A stretch of 64,000 nt of DNA from an uncultured Enterobacterales bacterium (GCA_945288535.1 CALYQQ010000012.1:1-64000); one strand, 5' to 3'. Shown: positions 1-9,594, numbered from the stretch's first letter. Made by a program: numbers and translations. The notes: generated by a model not told the origin, from the sequence alone.

Positions 1-36
1 GGTTGCGCATTATAGGGCCTTTTATTTTTACTGCAA
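1..36 (-). promoter_or_regulatory. rRNA operon P1-type promoter
   Basis: On the minus strand a -35 TTGCAG (31-36) is followed after exactly 16 bases by -10 TATAAT (9-14), then a GC-rich discriminator GCGCAACC. E. coli rrn P1 promoters share the CCCTATAATGCGC core, the short 16-base spacer and the GC discriminator used in stringent control. An A/T-rich tract lies just upstream (about 37-60), as for an UP element. Transcription would leave the window leftwards. In E. coli an rRNA operon lies next to gmhB in this orientation, so a 16S gene is expected just outside the window (inference). Confidence 0.88.
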
Positions 37-60
37 GTCTTTATTGCATTTTTATTTTCG

Positions 61-892
61 TTCGCCGTTTTTTTGTTCAAAATCATCAAAAGTGCTGTAT
101 ATTTTATCAAATTTGAACGATTATTTGTACATTTGTTTTATTAGTTATCACTTCTAAGCTGTTTTCTACTATCAATTACAATATGACTACACATCTTATT
201 AGATGCTTTTTCCGATAGAAGCCCTGCCTTTTAATAAGTATTTTATTAACTTTCTCCCACAGATTAGTGATTAGAATATTCTTATCATACTATTTGGATC
301 ATGCCTATCATTGTCCCCCTACAATGAGATTAGTCATTGTCATTAGTAAAATATATTTTGGTTATTTTATTGATATCTGTTTCTATACAGATTTACTGCT
401 TCATTCTTATTCTTTTATATTATAGCGTTTGTATTCTATATGATGAGTACTATAAAGAGTTAATGATGACTCTAAACTGAATTCGCTTGATATATTAGAT
501 ATCTTCCAATAGTTATGGTGACTAAACCATAACGCCTATTTGACAAGCACGTAGTTATTTTATGAAGAATATGATTAATATTATTTTTATGAATATTTCA
601 TCAGCGCTGCTATTTTTTAACTTTATATAAATATTCACTTTTTGTTTTTAAATAAAAGTAATCCTAAGCATCTTTATAAAAAATATTGTATCTATTGCAT
701 TAAAGACTTGTTAGCAATTACTCTTACACATTAGTGAATAGATGACATGATTCTGGCCTTAGTATTATATTATATGATGAATGTATATGGCCAATCTCTG
801 CAACGTCAACGTTAAGTAAAACATATAGTCAATATTGCTGGCTCTTTTTATAGATACGAAACCAGCAAAAAAATTATTAAATTCCTATGTAT
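61..892. other. AT-rich spacer between rrn promoter and gmhB
   Basis: No open frame with family features is visible. Two short inverted repeats occur: ACAATGA/TCATTGT around 321-340 and GTTATGG/CCATAAC at 512-533. Either could end the gmhB transcript, but neither has a clear T-run. The part next to the rrn promoter may carry Fis sites, which I could not assign with confidence. Confidence 0.5.
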
Positions 893-1456
893 TTAACGTA
901 ATCGCCTGATCTTTTCTGGTAGTTGAGCCAAACTATCAATAATTAGATCTGCTAATGTTTCACCCTCAGAGGTAATTGGTTTTCCTGTTCTAACAAGAAC
1001 TTTTGTACCGACATCCGCAGCAAGTGCTGCTTGTAAATCCTCAATTTTATCACCAACCATATAAGATGCTGACATATCAAGCTTTAATTCTTTTTGTGCT
1101 GTAAGTAACATTCCGGGCATAGGTTTACGGCAATGACAAGACTGACGAAACTCATCTATTACTGCTTGAGGATGATGAGGACAATAATAAATACCATCTA
1201 AATCAACTCCACGATCAGCTAAAGACCAATCCATCCATTCGGTTAGCTGTAAAAATTGTGCTTCTGTAAATTTTCCCCGACCAATGCCCGACTGATTGGT
1301 AATCATTACTAAAGCAAATCCCATTTTTTTTAAGGTTAGGCAGGCATCAATGACACCATCAATAAAGTGAAATTGCTCAATCTCATGGACATAACCATGA
1401 TCGATATTTATTGTACCATCACGATCAATAAAAATCGCTGGGCGTAACTTTGACAT
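893..1456 (-). CDS. gmhB: D-glycero-beta-D-manno-heptose 1,7-bisphosphate 7-phosphatase
   Basis: Cytoplasmic HAD-superfamily phosphatase that removes the 7-phosphate from heptose bisphosphate while ADP-heptose for the lipopolysaccharide inner core is made. The product is 187 aa, close to the E. coli length. The HAD motif DRDGT holds the nucleophile D11 and general acid D13. A zinc-binding loop is intact, with C92, H94, C107 and C109. The start follows AGAGGT at good spacing. It is divergent from metN and beside an rRNA promoter, the same setting as in E. coli. Assignment is from sequence motifs and context; nothing looks damaged. Confidence 0.95.
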   Translation of the reverse strand: MSKLRPAIFIDRDGTINIDHGYVHEIEQFHFIDGVIDACLTLKKMGFALVMITNQSGIGRGKFTEAQFLQLTEWMDWSLADRGVDLDGIYYCPHHPQAVIDEFRQSCHCRKPMPGMLLTAQKELKLDMSASYMVGDKIEDLQAALAADVGTKVLVRTGKPITSEGETLADLIIDSLAQLPEKIRRLR

Positions 1457-1553
1457 ATAATACCTCTGGCTTGTCCTTTAGTTTTTAAGCCGTCTATATT
1501 ACATCAATCAATCTAGCAAGAAATAACATAAATAAAAATTTATATAATGATAT

Positions 1554-1582
1554 TTGACTTAGACGTCTAGACACCTTAACAT
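1554..1582 (+). promoter_or_regulatory. metN promoter with MetJ operator in its spacer
   Basis: A -35 TTGACT (1554-1559) and -10 TAACAT (1577-1582) are 17 bases apart. The spacer holds two head-to-tail 8-base met boxes: AGACGTCT (1561-1568, perfect consensus) and AGACACCT (1569-1576). MetJ with S-adenosylmethionine binds tandem boxes of this kind, so repression would occur by direct occlusion of polymerase. The element sits about 105 bases upstream of the metN start, in the divergent gap with gmhB. Promoter boxes are assigned by eye; the met boxes are the firm part. Confidence 0.85.
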
Positions 1583-1687
1583 CCATTTATAATTTTTACT
1601 CATTACTCATAAGTAAAAAATAGAAAAACACTATACTTATCGAATAATATTCACATTACACAATGATTTTACTATAAAATTTAATAT

Positions 1688-2713
1688 ATGATTAGGCTAA
1701 ACAACGTAACCAAGATCTTTCGATCAAATGAAAAAAATATTTTTGCATTAGCAGATGTAACTCTTCATGTTCCTGCTGGGCAGATTTTTGGAGTAATCGG
1801 TTCATCTGGCGCAGGAAAAAGTACATTAATTCGCTGTGTCAATATGTTAGAAAGACCTACGACGGGCCAAGTAATAGTTGATGGGCAGAATTTGACTGAT
1901 TTACCAGAAAAAAAAATTACTTTAGCGCGTCGACATATCGGCATGATCTTTCAACATTTTAATTTATTGTCTAGCCGGACTGTATTCGATAATGTAGCAC
2001 TGTCGCTCGAATTAGCACATTCTAAAGTTGATATTAAAAAAAGGGTCACAGAATTACTTGAGTTAGTTGGTTTAAAAGATAAACATAATGTTTATCCAGC
2101 TAATTTATCCGGTGGACAAAAACAACGCGTTGCCATAGCTAGGGCATTAGCAAACAACCCCAAAGTCTTGTTATGTGATGAGGCTACGAGCGCTCTAGAT
2201 CCAGCAACAACTCGCTCTATTCTTACTCTACTCAAAAATATCAACAAAAAATTGGGATTAACTATTTTACTTATTACTCATGAGATGGATGTTGTGAAAA
2301 CAATATGTGATCGTGTTGCAATAATAAGTAATGGTAAGTTAATTGAACAAAATAGCGTAGGTGAAATTTTCTCTCATCCTAAAACACCATTAGCGCAAGA
2401 ATTTATCCAATCAACACTCCATATTGATATTCCAGAAGAATACAAACAACGTTTGACAACAAAACAAGAAGGTAAACATCCATTATTACGCCTTGAATTT
2501 ACAGGTAATTCGGTTGATTCACCTTTATTGTCTAAACTAGCACGTAACTATTCAGTTAATAATAATATTATTAGTGCACAAATGGACTACGCCGGAGGAA
2601 CAAAATTTGGAATCATGTTAACCGAAATAGAAGGGACAGTAGAAAATACTACTGCAGCTATTAATTTTTTAAAAGAAAATCGTGTGAACGTCGAGGTATT
2701 AGGTTATGTTTGA
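1688..2713 (+). CDS. metN: Methionine ABC transporter ATP-binding protein
   Basis: ATPase of the MetNIQ importer for L- and D-methionine, working at the inner face of the cytoplasmic membrane. The 341 aa chain shows Walker [10 protein letters not shown] (38-46), the ABC signature SGGQ (141-144), Walker B LLCDEATS (161-168) and the switch histidine in LLITHEMD. The C-terminal 80 or so residues form the NIL/ACT-like domain that binds methionine and inhibits transport. Its end overlaps the metI start by 8 bases, so the two are translationally coupled. A MetJ operator lies upstream. Confidence 0.96.
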   Translation: MIRLNNVTKIFRSNEKNIFALADVTLHVPAGQIFGVIGSSGAGKSTLIRCVNMLERPTTGQVIVDGQNLTDLPEKKITLARRHIGMIFQHFNLLSSRTVFDNVALSLELAHSKVDIKKRVTELLELVGLKDKHNVYPANLSGGQKQRVAIARALANNPKVLLCDEATSALDPATTRSILTLLKNINKKLGLTILLITHEMDVVKTICDRVAIISNGKLIEQNSVGEIFSHPKTPLAQEFIQSTLHIDIPEEYKQRLTTKQEGKHPLLRLEFTGNSVDSPLLSKLARNYSVNNNIISAQMDYAGGTKFGIMLTEIEGTVENTTAAINFLKENRVNVEVLGYV

Positions 2714-3386
2714 ATGGTTGGCTGTACATGGCCTAAATAACGATATGCTTTATCATATTTTAGAAGCAACGGGTGAAACAATCATTATGACAATTACATC
2801 CTGTTTTTTTGGTACTCTTCTGGGATTACCGGTTGGTATTCTCTTATTAGTTTGTCGTCCAGGCCAAATTTTAGAAAATGCTAAGTTTTACCGTATATTA
2901 TCTATCGTTGTTAATATGTTACGTGCGATCCCATTTATTATTATGATCTTTTGGATCGATCCTGTTACCAATTTTATTGTTGGAACAAACATTGGTGTAG
3001 AGGCCGTTTTAGTTCCACTTAGTATTGCAGCTGCACCATTTATAGCGCGTATGGTTGAAAATGCTTTACTTGAAGTCCCTTATGGTTTGATTGAAGCAGC
3101 TAAATCAATGGGTGCAACGCCGTTACAAATCATAAAGAAAGTGATCCTTCCCGAGGCGTTACCGTCATTAATTAATAGTCTATCTATCACATTAATAACA
3201 TTAGTAGGTTATTCTGCAATGGGCGGAGCAGTTGGAGCCGGTGGATTAGGTCAATTAGGTTATCTCTATGGCCATATTAACTATAACCCAGTAATAATGA
3301 ATACCGTTTTAATTATATTAGTTTCACTGGTTTTCCTTATTCAATTTACGGGGGATCGCTTAGCAAAAAAGATGTCACATAAATAA
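2706..3386 (+). CDS. metI: Methionine ABC transporter permease
   Basis: Inner-membrane permease of MetNIQ, 226 aa with several hydrophobic segments. The EAA loop that contacts the ATPase is clear: [20 protein letters not shown], from residue 130. The start overlaps the metN stop and metQ follows after 53 bases, so the three form one operon. Length is a little above the 217 aa of E. coli MetI. No defects are seen. Confidence 0.95.
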   Translation: MFEWLAVHGLNNDMLYHILEATGETIIMTITSCFFGTLLGLPVGILLLVCRPGQILENAKFYRILSIVVNMLRAIPFIIMIFWIDPVTNFIVGTNIGVEAVLVPLSIAAAPFIARMVENALLEVPYGLIEAAKSMGATPLQIIKKVILPEALPSLINSLSITLITLVGYSAMGGAVGAGGLGQLGYLYGHINYNPVIMNTVLIILVSLVFLIQFTGDRLAKKMSHK

Positions 3387-3439
3387 CGATCACTATTCTG
3401 CTAATACTTTAGACCGTCTATTTTACAGAGAGAATTATT

Positions 3440-4258
3440 ATGTTATCAACATTAAAAAAAATGGTTGTTATTAGTACACTATTCAGTTCATTCTTCTTAT
3501 TTGGCTGTGGTGATAAAAATGTATCTAGTGATAACAAAATCAAAGTAGGTGTTATCATGGGGTCAGAATTAAATGTTGCTGAAGCAGCCAAAAAAGTAGC
3601 AAAAGAAAAATATAACTTGGATGTAGAACTTGTTGTATTTACTGATTATGTCGTTCCAAATGCTGCTTTGGCAAAAGGAAATATTGATGTTAATGCCTTC
3701 CAACACAAACAATTTCTCGATGAACAAATTAAAACACGTGGTTATGATCTTGTCCCTGTTGGTAATACCTTTGTTTACCCTATTGCAGCATATTCAAAGA
3801 AGATAAAATCTATTGATGAACTAAAAGAAGGGGATACCATTGTTATTCCAAATGATCCAACTAACTTAGCACGTTCTCTTCTTTTATTACAAAAACAAGG
3901 TTTAATTACGTTAAAAGATAATGTTGGTCCATTACCAACACTATTAGATATTAAAGATAATCCAAAACATTTCAATATTTTAGAATTAGATGCACCTCAA
4001 TTACCTCGAGCTTATGCTGATAATAAAGTCTCATTAGCTATTATTAATACAGCTTATTCCAGCCAAATTAACTTAATTCCAACGCGTGATGGATTATTCT
4101 CTGAAGATAAAGATTCCCCTTATGTCAATATTATTGTTTCAAGAAGAGATAATCAAAATTCTGAGAAAGTAAAGAATTATGTAAAAGCTTATCAATCAGA
4201 AGAAGTTTATCAAGCTGCAAAAAAAGAATTTAAAGGTGGTGCAATTAAAGGTTGGTAA
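3440..4258 (+). CDS. metQ: Methionine-binding lipoprotein
   Basis: Substrate-binding component of the methionine importer, 272 aa. The signal peptide ends in a lipobox LFGC with the lipidated C23. The body shows the NLPA-family pattern: KVGVIMGSELNVAEAA near the N-terminus, FTDYVVPNAALAKG and NVNAFQHKQFLD-like segments that line the ligand site. AGAGAGAAT precedes the start at normal spacing. It ends the metNIQ operon and is followed by a strong hairpin. In E. coli the next gene is rcsF; here a type II secretion cluster intervenes. Confidence 0.95.
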   Translation: MLSTLKKMVVISTLFSSFFLFGCGDKNVSSDNKIKVGVIMGSELNVAEAAKKVAKEKYNLDVELVVFTDYVVPNAALAKGNIDVNAFQHKQFLDEQIKTRGYDLVPVGNTFVYPIAAYSKKIKSIDELKEGDTIVIPNDPTNLARSLLLLQKQGLITLKDNVGPLPTLLDIKDNPKHFNILELDAPQLPRAYADNKVSLAIINTAYSSQINLIPTRDGLFSEDKDSPYVNIIVSRRDNQNSEKVKNYVKAYQSEEVYQAAKKEFKGGAIKGW

Positions 4259-4278
4259 TAAAAACAAATACTATTTTT

Positions 4279-4312
4279 AACTAAATAACGTAATTCATTA
4301 CGTTATTTAGTT
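4279..4312 (+). terminator. Hairpin after metQ
   Basis: A perfect inverted repeat, AACTAAATAACGTAAT (4279-4294) and ATTACGTTATTTAGTT (4297-4312), starts 20 bases after the metQ stop. The stem is 16 bp and AT-rich, with T-rich DNA on both sides. It is the probable end of the metNIQ transcript. Confidence 0.7.
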
Positions 4313-4438
4313 ATTCTCATAAAATTAAATAGAATAATATTTAGTATTATTAACTAATAATACATATATTGAGATGACAATGAGTGGTAAATTTGTTATG
4401 TTTTATATTATTGACAATTTTATATATTATATTTAATT

Positions 4439-4843
4439 ATGCTACTACGTTTATTTATCTCTTTTTTATTAATCTTATCTGTAGTTGCTTGCCAAAATAG
4501 TGAAAAAAATCAGATACCACTTAACTATCAAATTACGCAACTGTCATCATTGGTCGCAGCTACTCAATATCTACAAGAACAATGTGGTCGAAGTGATTTA
4601 CCTGATAGTCGGGAAGTGATCCAATATGCTCTTCATGCTGCAAAAAATAAAGGTTGGAATATTAGTGATTATAATAAAATAGATGAAAATGGTTTTTTAC
4701 CTATTAATCGTATAAAACAGCGCAGTAAAGATATTTATTACGATCTTATTAATGATAAAATACCAAAAAGCGAAAAATGTCAGGAGTTTAATTTATCACT
4801 AACTACTTTTCTTGATAAGATAAATACATCAAAAAGAGAGTAA
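4439..4843 (+). CDS. gspS: PulS/OutS-family pilotin lipoprotein of the type II secretion system
   Basis: Small lipoprotein, 134 aa, with a signal peptide and lipobox VVAC (lipidated C18). The mature part matches the PulS/OutS/YacC pattern: LSSLVAATQYLQEQCG, then DLP, AL..A...GW, DIYYDL, IP and KC. The two cysteines (QCG and KCQ) correspond to the conserved disulfide pair. Pilotins bind the C-terminal S region of the secretin GspD and carry it to the outer membrane. The gene lies beyond gspO and converges with it. No strong Shine-Dalgarno is visible. Function rests on pattern recall and context; the cognate role with the neighbouring gspD is inference. Confidence 0.82.
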   Translation: MLLRLFISFLLILSVVACQNSEKNQIPLNYQITQLSSLVAATQYLQEQCGRSDLPDSREVIQYALHAAKNKGWNISDYNKIDENGFLPINRIKQRSKDIYYDLINDKIPKSEKCQEFNLSLTTFLDKINTSKRE

Positions 4844-4907
4844 TCTTATTTTTAATCTTGTTTGTAATATTCATGTAACTTAACCTGATGAAATAATTAC
4901 GCTATTT

Positions 4908-4942
4908 GCTGTTAATAAAATAGTTCTATTAATATTAACAGC
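4908..4942. terminator. Bidirectional hairpin between gspS and gspO
   Basis: GCTGTTAATA (4908-4917) pairs with TATTAACAGC (4933-4942), and an inner AATAG/CTATT extends the stem. It lies between two convergent genes, 64 bases after gspS and 30 bases after the gspO stop, so it probably ends both transcripts. There is no long T-run. Confidence 0.6.
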
Positions 4943-4972
4943 ATTACTTATATCTAAAAAATAAGTTATAAA

Positions 4973-5842
4973 TCAAAATAGCCAGTAATCCGTCCGATTA
5001 CAAATCATGATAAGCCACCCTGCAAACGACAAATAAACACCAAATGCAATAGGCTGCTTAGCTGATTTAACTCGAAATAATATAAGTACACTCGTTATAA
5101 TGATACCACTTACTGAGGCAAGCAAAATAATATTAATTATATAATGCCAACCTAACCAAGCACCTAACGCGGCTAATAATTTGAAATCACCATGACCAAG
5201 CCCTTCTTTTTTATAAAGGAATTTGAACAGTGTATTTACGAACCATAATACCATATAACCTATTATTGCCCCTTTTACTGCATCGTCTAATGAGGTAAAT
5301 CCTCCATACAAATTAAAGAATAACCCTAACCAAAGAAATGATAGTGTTAAACAATCTGGTAACAATAGTTTTTCGGCATCAATAAATGCCGCTATAAGTA
5401 AATACCATGAAAAAATAAGTGTAGCCACTAAAAATAAACTAGGCGTAATAAAACTACATATAATCATTGTGATTATTGCTGTAAGTAATTCAATAAGCGG
5501 ATAACGAATACTAATCTTAGTTTGACAATCGCGACAACGACCTCTTAATATTAACCAGCTTAAAAGAGGGATATTATCAAACCAACGTATAGCATGATGG
5601 CAATTAATACAATGCGATGAAGGATATAATAAGTTGTATGTTTTTTCTAAAAACGCTGACGATGACACACCCAAAATAAATTTGGCTTCTTCTTGCCATA
5701 CTTTTTCTAACATAATAGGCAGACGATAAACAACAACATTAATAAAACTGCCAATGATTAGTCCTAAAATGCCTGAAAATAATAACCACAATAGAAAATG
5801 TTGCTGATATAGTACCGTAAAATATATTGACCATCCGATCAT
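4973..5842 (-). CDS. gspO: Type IV prepilin peptidase / N-methyltransferase
   Basis: Inner-membrane aspartyl protease that cleaves the leader of the pseudopilins GspG-K and methylates the new N-terminus. The 289 aa protein has about eight membrane segments and a cytoplasmic zinc loop with C78, C81, C103 and C106. The two catalytic aspartates are present: D155 in FIDAEKLLLPD and D219 in GHGDFK. It is the last gene of the gsp cluster but is separated from gspN by 317 bases, so it may have its own promoter. It could also process type IV pilins; none are encoded here. Confidence 0.93.
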   Translation of the reverse strand: MIGWSIYFTVLYQQHFLLWLLFSGILGLIIGSFINVVVYRLPIMLEKVWQEEAKFILGVSSSAFLEKTYNLLYPSSHCINCHHAIRWFDNIPLLSWLILRGRCRDCQTKISIRYPLIELLTAIITMIICSFITPSLFLVATLIFSWYLLIAAFIDAEKLLLPDCLTLSFLWLGLFFNLYGGFTSLDDAVKGAIIGYMVLWFVNTLFKFLYKKEGLGHGDFKLLAALGAWLGWHYIINIILLASVSGIIITSVLILFRVKSAKQPIAFGVYLSFAGWLIMICNRTDYWLF

Positions 5843-6159
5843 AGTCTATTTATCCTTTGTAAAACAAAATAGTAACTTTGTTAACTATAATTTAGTAAAT
5901 AAAATTAATATAATAACAAATTAAAATAATATGATATCCAACTCAATTTAATGAAAAACTCGTAGATAACATGTTATTTTTCGTAGCTTATTTTTAGAAC
6001 ATCTTGTTTACGTATTTTCCGTGGCTAAAATGACATCTAAGTTATATGATTTATAGCCTCTGAAAATAACAGATAAATATACCTATATAATATAGAGATC
6101 TAAAATATAACTTTATTTAATTCAAAATTTTTATTATAAATTAATAGATGATTTATTTT
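5843..6159. other. 317-base gap between gspN and gspO
   Basis: All other gsp genes overlap or are separated by about 50 bases or less. This AT-rich stretch shows no open frame with family features and no clear terminator. It may hold a gspO promoter on the minus strand, or be the remains of a lost gene. Confidence 0.4.
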
Positions 6160-6897
6160 TTATAACTGACCAGAGGTATTAATATTAAATACACCCTGTT
6201 TATCTTTAATACCAATATTATTTAAACTCTCTAATAGTAGGGGAGGAAATAAATTTCCTGGTGTAAGTAAAGCATCTAACCAATAATTATCTTCAAAAAT
6301 GCGAATTGTTGCCGTTGTCGTAACTGCATCAGATTCTTGCGTAAAGATAAAAAAGAGCTGTCCTTGCTGACAGTCAGTTTTAAAAAAACTGTTACCTAAA
6401 TCAATTGTTCCTACTAATGATTTAACGCCTGCATGTTGCCAATAAATAGTGCCATCTATGTTTTTACATGTATTTCCACTAAATGCAATCTGATCAATAT
6501 CAATATAAAAATTTCCTTGTATTAACATTGGGATAGCTAGATTACTTATGCCTTGCAGATAATCTGCCAAGATATTGAGTTTAATATCTCTTATAAGCCA
6601 ATCCCCTTTCCAGATTAGATTTGCCTTTCCAGAAATATTTTCATCTGATGAGAATAGATGTACTACAGGATAAATACCAGAAAATCCGATCCGCCATTCA
6701 AGTGCATTAATAATGCTATCATTAACTATTAATCTATTTATATTGCCATGCCAAATTGAACCATTAATGCCGGCCAATTTAATACTAGAAGGTAAAGATA
6801 ACCAATTCACAACCATTGATGCCGGCAGATATAAAATAAGAAAAAAGAAATAGCAGGCAATCAATGAAAGAATTGGCCATCTTATTTTTTTAACCAT
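6160..6897 (-). CDS. gspN: Type II secretion protein GspN
   Basis: Bitopic inner-membrane protein of the T2SS, 245 aa. An N-terminal membrane anchor (about residues 8-32) precedes a periplasmic domain. The segment PASMVVNWLSLPSSIKLAGI followed by GSIWHG is typical of the family. GspN is absent from some T2SS types, so its presence groups this system with the Pul/Out type. Its start overlaps the gspM stop by 8 bases. Its exact role is unknown even in studied systems. Confidence 0.88.
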   Translation of the reverse strand: MVKKIRWPILSLIACYFFFLILYLPASMVVNWLSLPSSIKLAGINGSIWHGNINRLIVNDSIINALEWRIGFSGIYPVVHLFSSDENISGKANLIWKGDWLIRDIKLNILADYLQGISNLAIPMLIQGNFYIDIDQIAFSGNTCKNIDGTIYWQHAGVKSLVGTIDLGNSFFKTDCQQGQLFFIFTQESDAVTTTATIRIFEDNYWLDALLTPGNLFPPLLLESLNNIGIKDKQGVFNINTSGQL

Positions 6898-7387
6898 TTA
6901 TATATCCCTGAAGCAATAGACGGTTAACATTTATCATACCCGGTAGTTTATCATTGGAACTAATCTCAACTGTCGCAATATCAATACTCAATTGTTGCTC
7001 TAATTCAACAAACCAATCGAGTAATTGGCTAAATATAATTAATTCGATTTCAACTAAAACTTGTTTTCCTTGTAGTTGTAAACGCTGAATCTTAATCTGA
7101 TGTTGTTTGGCTGACTTATATATCAGCGATTCAATACTATCTGTTTGACGTTGAGTGCTTTTTCTTTCCTTTCGTAAAGTAATCAATTCTTCACTATGCT
7201 GTTGCATCCATACTAAATTTTGTTGTTGATAATTACGCTGTTGTTGAGCATGTTTAATATGTTGTTGAATAGGCTGGTAAATAGCAATCCATATAAAGAG
7301 TAAGATGACTAGAACACCTGTAACAACTAATAACTGTCTTTCACGTTGTCGACAATTTTCCCACCAATATTTTATTTGTTCTTTCAT
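6890..7387 (-). CDS. gspM: Type II secretion protein GspM
   Basis: Inner-membrane platform protein that stabilises GspL. It is 165 aa, with a short charged N-terminus containing WWENCRQRERQLL, one membrane helix (about residues 18-38), a glutamine-rich coiled stretch with many QQ pairs, and a small C-terminal ferredoxin-like domain. It overlaps gspL by 4 bases and gspN by 8, implying coupled translation. The N-terminal pattern is the typical GspM signature. Confidence 0.9.
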   Translation of the reverse strand: MKEQIKYWWENCRQRERQLLVVTGVLVILLFIWIAIYQPIQQHIKHAQQQRNYQQQNLVWMQQHSEELITLRKERKSTQRQTDSIESLIYKSAKQHQIKIQRLQLQGKQVLVEIELIIFSQLLDWFVELEQQLSIDIATVEISSNDKLPGMINVNRLLLQGYING

Positions 7388-8565
7388 TTACGCCTCCTGA
7401 TAGCAAGCGCACCCTCAATTTGTTCAGACTTTTCAATTAAATTAATTTGTTGGACATCATATTGAGCTGTTAACGCTTTACGTAATTGCTCAAAATGGTC
7501 TAGACTATTCATTCTGATTGTAAAGCGTAATTCATTTTGCTTTTTATCAAAATATAATGTCTTCATTTCAATAGGGGTAAATTGCGTTAATATAGACTGA
7601 AGTTCATTTAATAAAATAATAAAACTATTTGAATTATCTTGTTGTTTTAATTGCCTAATATGTTGTTCCATTTGCTTACGTGGATTAGTGACCCTACGTT
7701 CATCAGGAAATAATTGATGGTATAATTTAACTGTTTGCTGTTTGATATTATTAGTCTGTTGATTCAACTGATGAACATTGACTAATGTATTGGCTATAAG
7801 TAAAAATAAGCAAACAGACAAAGCTGCAATAACACTATACCAAGGACGGATAAATTTTAGCCATGATGTCTGTTGTTTATAAATTCCTGCTAGCAAATTT
7901 ACCTTATTATTAATAACATTTTTTGCCAGTAATACCATCGCGGGTTCATTAGGTTTTGCTTGCCATCCGGTGACATTAGTCGGTAATTCACTATAGCAAT
8001 AAACAACCGTTGGAATCGCATCCCCCGCTAATACTATTGGTAATAACTTTTCATCAATAGACATACCAGAATATTGCGTTTGCCTTATTAACCATTGCTG
8101 TTCTAATTTAACCGCTTGCCAAGTATCGTCTTCAACAGGAAGTGCTAAACAATCGGGCAACATTTTATAGGGTGAAATACCTGCATCTAATAATAATTTA
8201 AGCCATTGCTGAATTAAGACACGATCAATAACAGCTAAATGAAATGTATTTTGCTGACGATATAATTCTATAACATGCAGCTTATCTATATCAGAAGCGA
8301 CACGTTCCTCAATTAAAAAAGGAAGTGCTTGAATTGACTGACGTGTAACTTTTCCTGGCAATGACACAGTATGGTAAGTAATACAACTTCCTGGCACAAG
8401 AACATACACTGTACGTTGCTGACAATATTCAGTTAATTCATTAAGTTGTAACGTACTTGATAGATAACCTTCCTTTATAGAAGCTTGCTTTTCCACTGAC
8501 CATATTAACCAATGAATAGTCTCGTTTTCCATCCGTCCTAAACGGATAACCATATATTCAGTCAA
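7384..8565 (-). CDS. gspL: Type II secretion protein GspL
   Basis: Bitopic platform protein linking the cytoplasmic ATPase GspE to the membrane. The 393 aa chain has an actin-like cytoplasmic domain (about 1-240; segment VYVLVPGSCITYHTVSLPG), one membrane helix near residue 250 and a periplasmic ferredoxin-like domain. The membrane helix is followed by a glutamine-rich coiled region, as in GspM. It overlaps gspM and lies 21 bases after gspK. Confidence 0.9.
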   Translation of the reverse strand: MTEYMVIRLGRMENETIHWLIWSVEKQASIKEGYLSSTLQLNELTEYCQQRTVYVLVPGSCITYHTVSLPGKVTRQSIQALPFLIEERVASDIDKLHVIELYRQQNTFHLAVIDRVLIQQWLKLLLDAGISPYKMLPDCLALPVEDDTWQAVKLEQQWLIRQTQYSGMSIDEKLLPIVLAGDAIPTVVYCYSELPTNVTGWQAKPNEPAMVLLAKNVINNKVNLLAGIYKQQTSWLKFIRPWYSVIAALSVCLFLLIANTLVNVHQLNQQTNNIKQQTVKLYHQLFPDERRVTNPRKQMEQHIRQLKQQDNSNSFIILLNELQSILTQFTPIEMKTLYFDKKQNELRFTIRMNSLDHFEQLRKALTAQYDVQQINLIEKSEQIEGALAIRRRK

Positions 8566-8586
8566 ATTGCCTCCAGCCTTTACACA

Positions 8587-9594
8587 TCATGAATCATCGG
8601 TATTAAATTTCCCTAGCCCATACTGACGTTCAATTACATCAATAGTTTCATTTTTTATTTTTAATAAGCTTGTAACCATATAGTGGAAATCATCAATTGT
8701 TATTCGCGTAATTAAGCGAAAATAATGACTTCGCACATCAATTACACCACCAGACGATAATTCAGACAAAATAGTATCTAATACTTTTATTTCATCTAGT
8801 TCGATAAAATCACTAACACTTTGCCATCCTTTTCTTGGACGAGAGTTAATAAGTTCAATAACATCCATTTCTGATACTTGATTAAGTAACAAAGCTTGTA
8901 GGAAAGGAGCCTGAAATTTCCTAATAGTATTGATATTAACTGATAATTTTTTTTCAGGTAATGCACAAACATAAGGTCTTAATTTCTGATAAATTTCAGC
9001 AGTAATCCCTCTTATAGCTCGTAATTCGCTAATATTTTTTAATGGTCGGTTTGCTGTAAGATAAGGCGGATCAATAGATAAATAATAGTTATCTTCAGCA
9101 CCCAATTCAGAGGGTGTATCATCTTCATCAATCCAATCTTGAATAGCAGCAACGATTTGTTTGGCTTCATATTCCTCAACATCGATATTGATTAAAAGGT
9201 GCAGTAATACTTGCTCAATATAACTATTTTGATTGTTCTCATTGCTTTCGCTAGTAATATTTTGATTTATTGCATTTATATTAAAACAGGCTTGTTCATC
9301 AAAGACGACCATTTCCAAATGAGCATCTTCTAATGGATAAACACGTCCTTCCGTTGCCCAGGTTTGGGATAAATTAATATTTTCTTCAGAGTCAAGGTAA
9401 TCCTGTAATAGTATTTCTTTGACGAGTGCTTCCCCTGAAAAAGCATACCATTTTGCTTTACGTAAGTAATGTAGTGCACTTGAGCGCTGATAAGATCGTT
9501 GCCAACGTTCATTAACACTGACAGCAATAATTGTCATTAAAGATATAATAAGTAATACAACCAATAATGCCATACCTTGTTGTCTTTTTTTCAT
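8587..9594 (-). CDS. gspK: Type II secretion minor pseudopilin GspK
   Basis: Large minor pseudopilin, 335 aa, that caps the pseudopilus with GspI and GspJ. The short leader KKRQQG is followed by MALLVVLLIISLMTIIAVSV. The position equivalent to the usual glutamate +5 is hydrophobic, which is the normal GspK trait. A large alpha-helical domain carries acidic residues including DWIDEDDTPSELGAED, which matches the calcium-site region of GspK. Overlaps gspJ by 4 bases. Confidence 0.92.
   Translation of the reverse strand: MKKRQQGMALLVVLLIISLMTIIAVSVNERWQRSYQRSSALHYLRKAKWYAFSGEALVKEILLQDYLDSEENINLSQTWATEGRVYPLEDAHLEMVVFDEQACFNINAINQNITSESNENNQNSYIEQVLLHLLINIDVEEYEAKQIVAAIQDWIDEDDTPSELGAEDNYYLSIDPPYLTANRPLKNISELRAIRGITAEIYQKLRPYVCALPEKKLSVNINTIRKFQAPFLQALLLNQVSEMDVIELINSRPRKGWQSVSDFIELDEIKVLDTILSELSSGGVIDVRSHYFRLITRITIDDFHYMVTSLLKIKNETIDVIERQYGLGKFNTDDS

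Noticed and set aside
321-533. Inverted repeats downstream of gmhB as a CRISPR-like or mobile-element repeat
   Set aside because: Only two unrelated 7-bp hairpins; no repeated unit, spacer pattern or transposase frame.
3409-3420. TTAGACCGTCTA between metI and metQ as a further MetJ box
   Set aside because: It is palindromic but carries an extra base in the 8-base core and lies inside the operon as a single copy, while MetJ needs tandem boxes.
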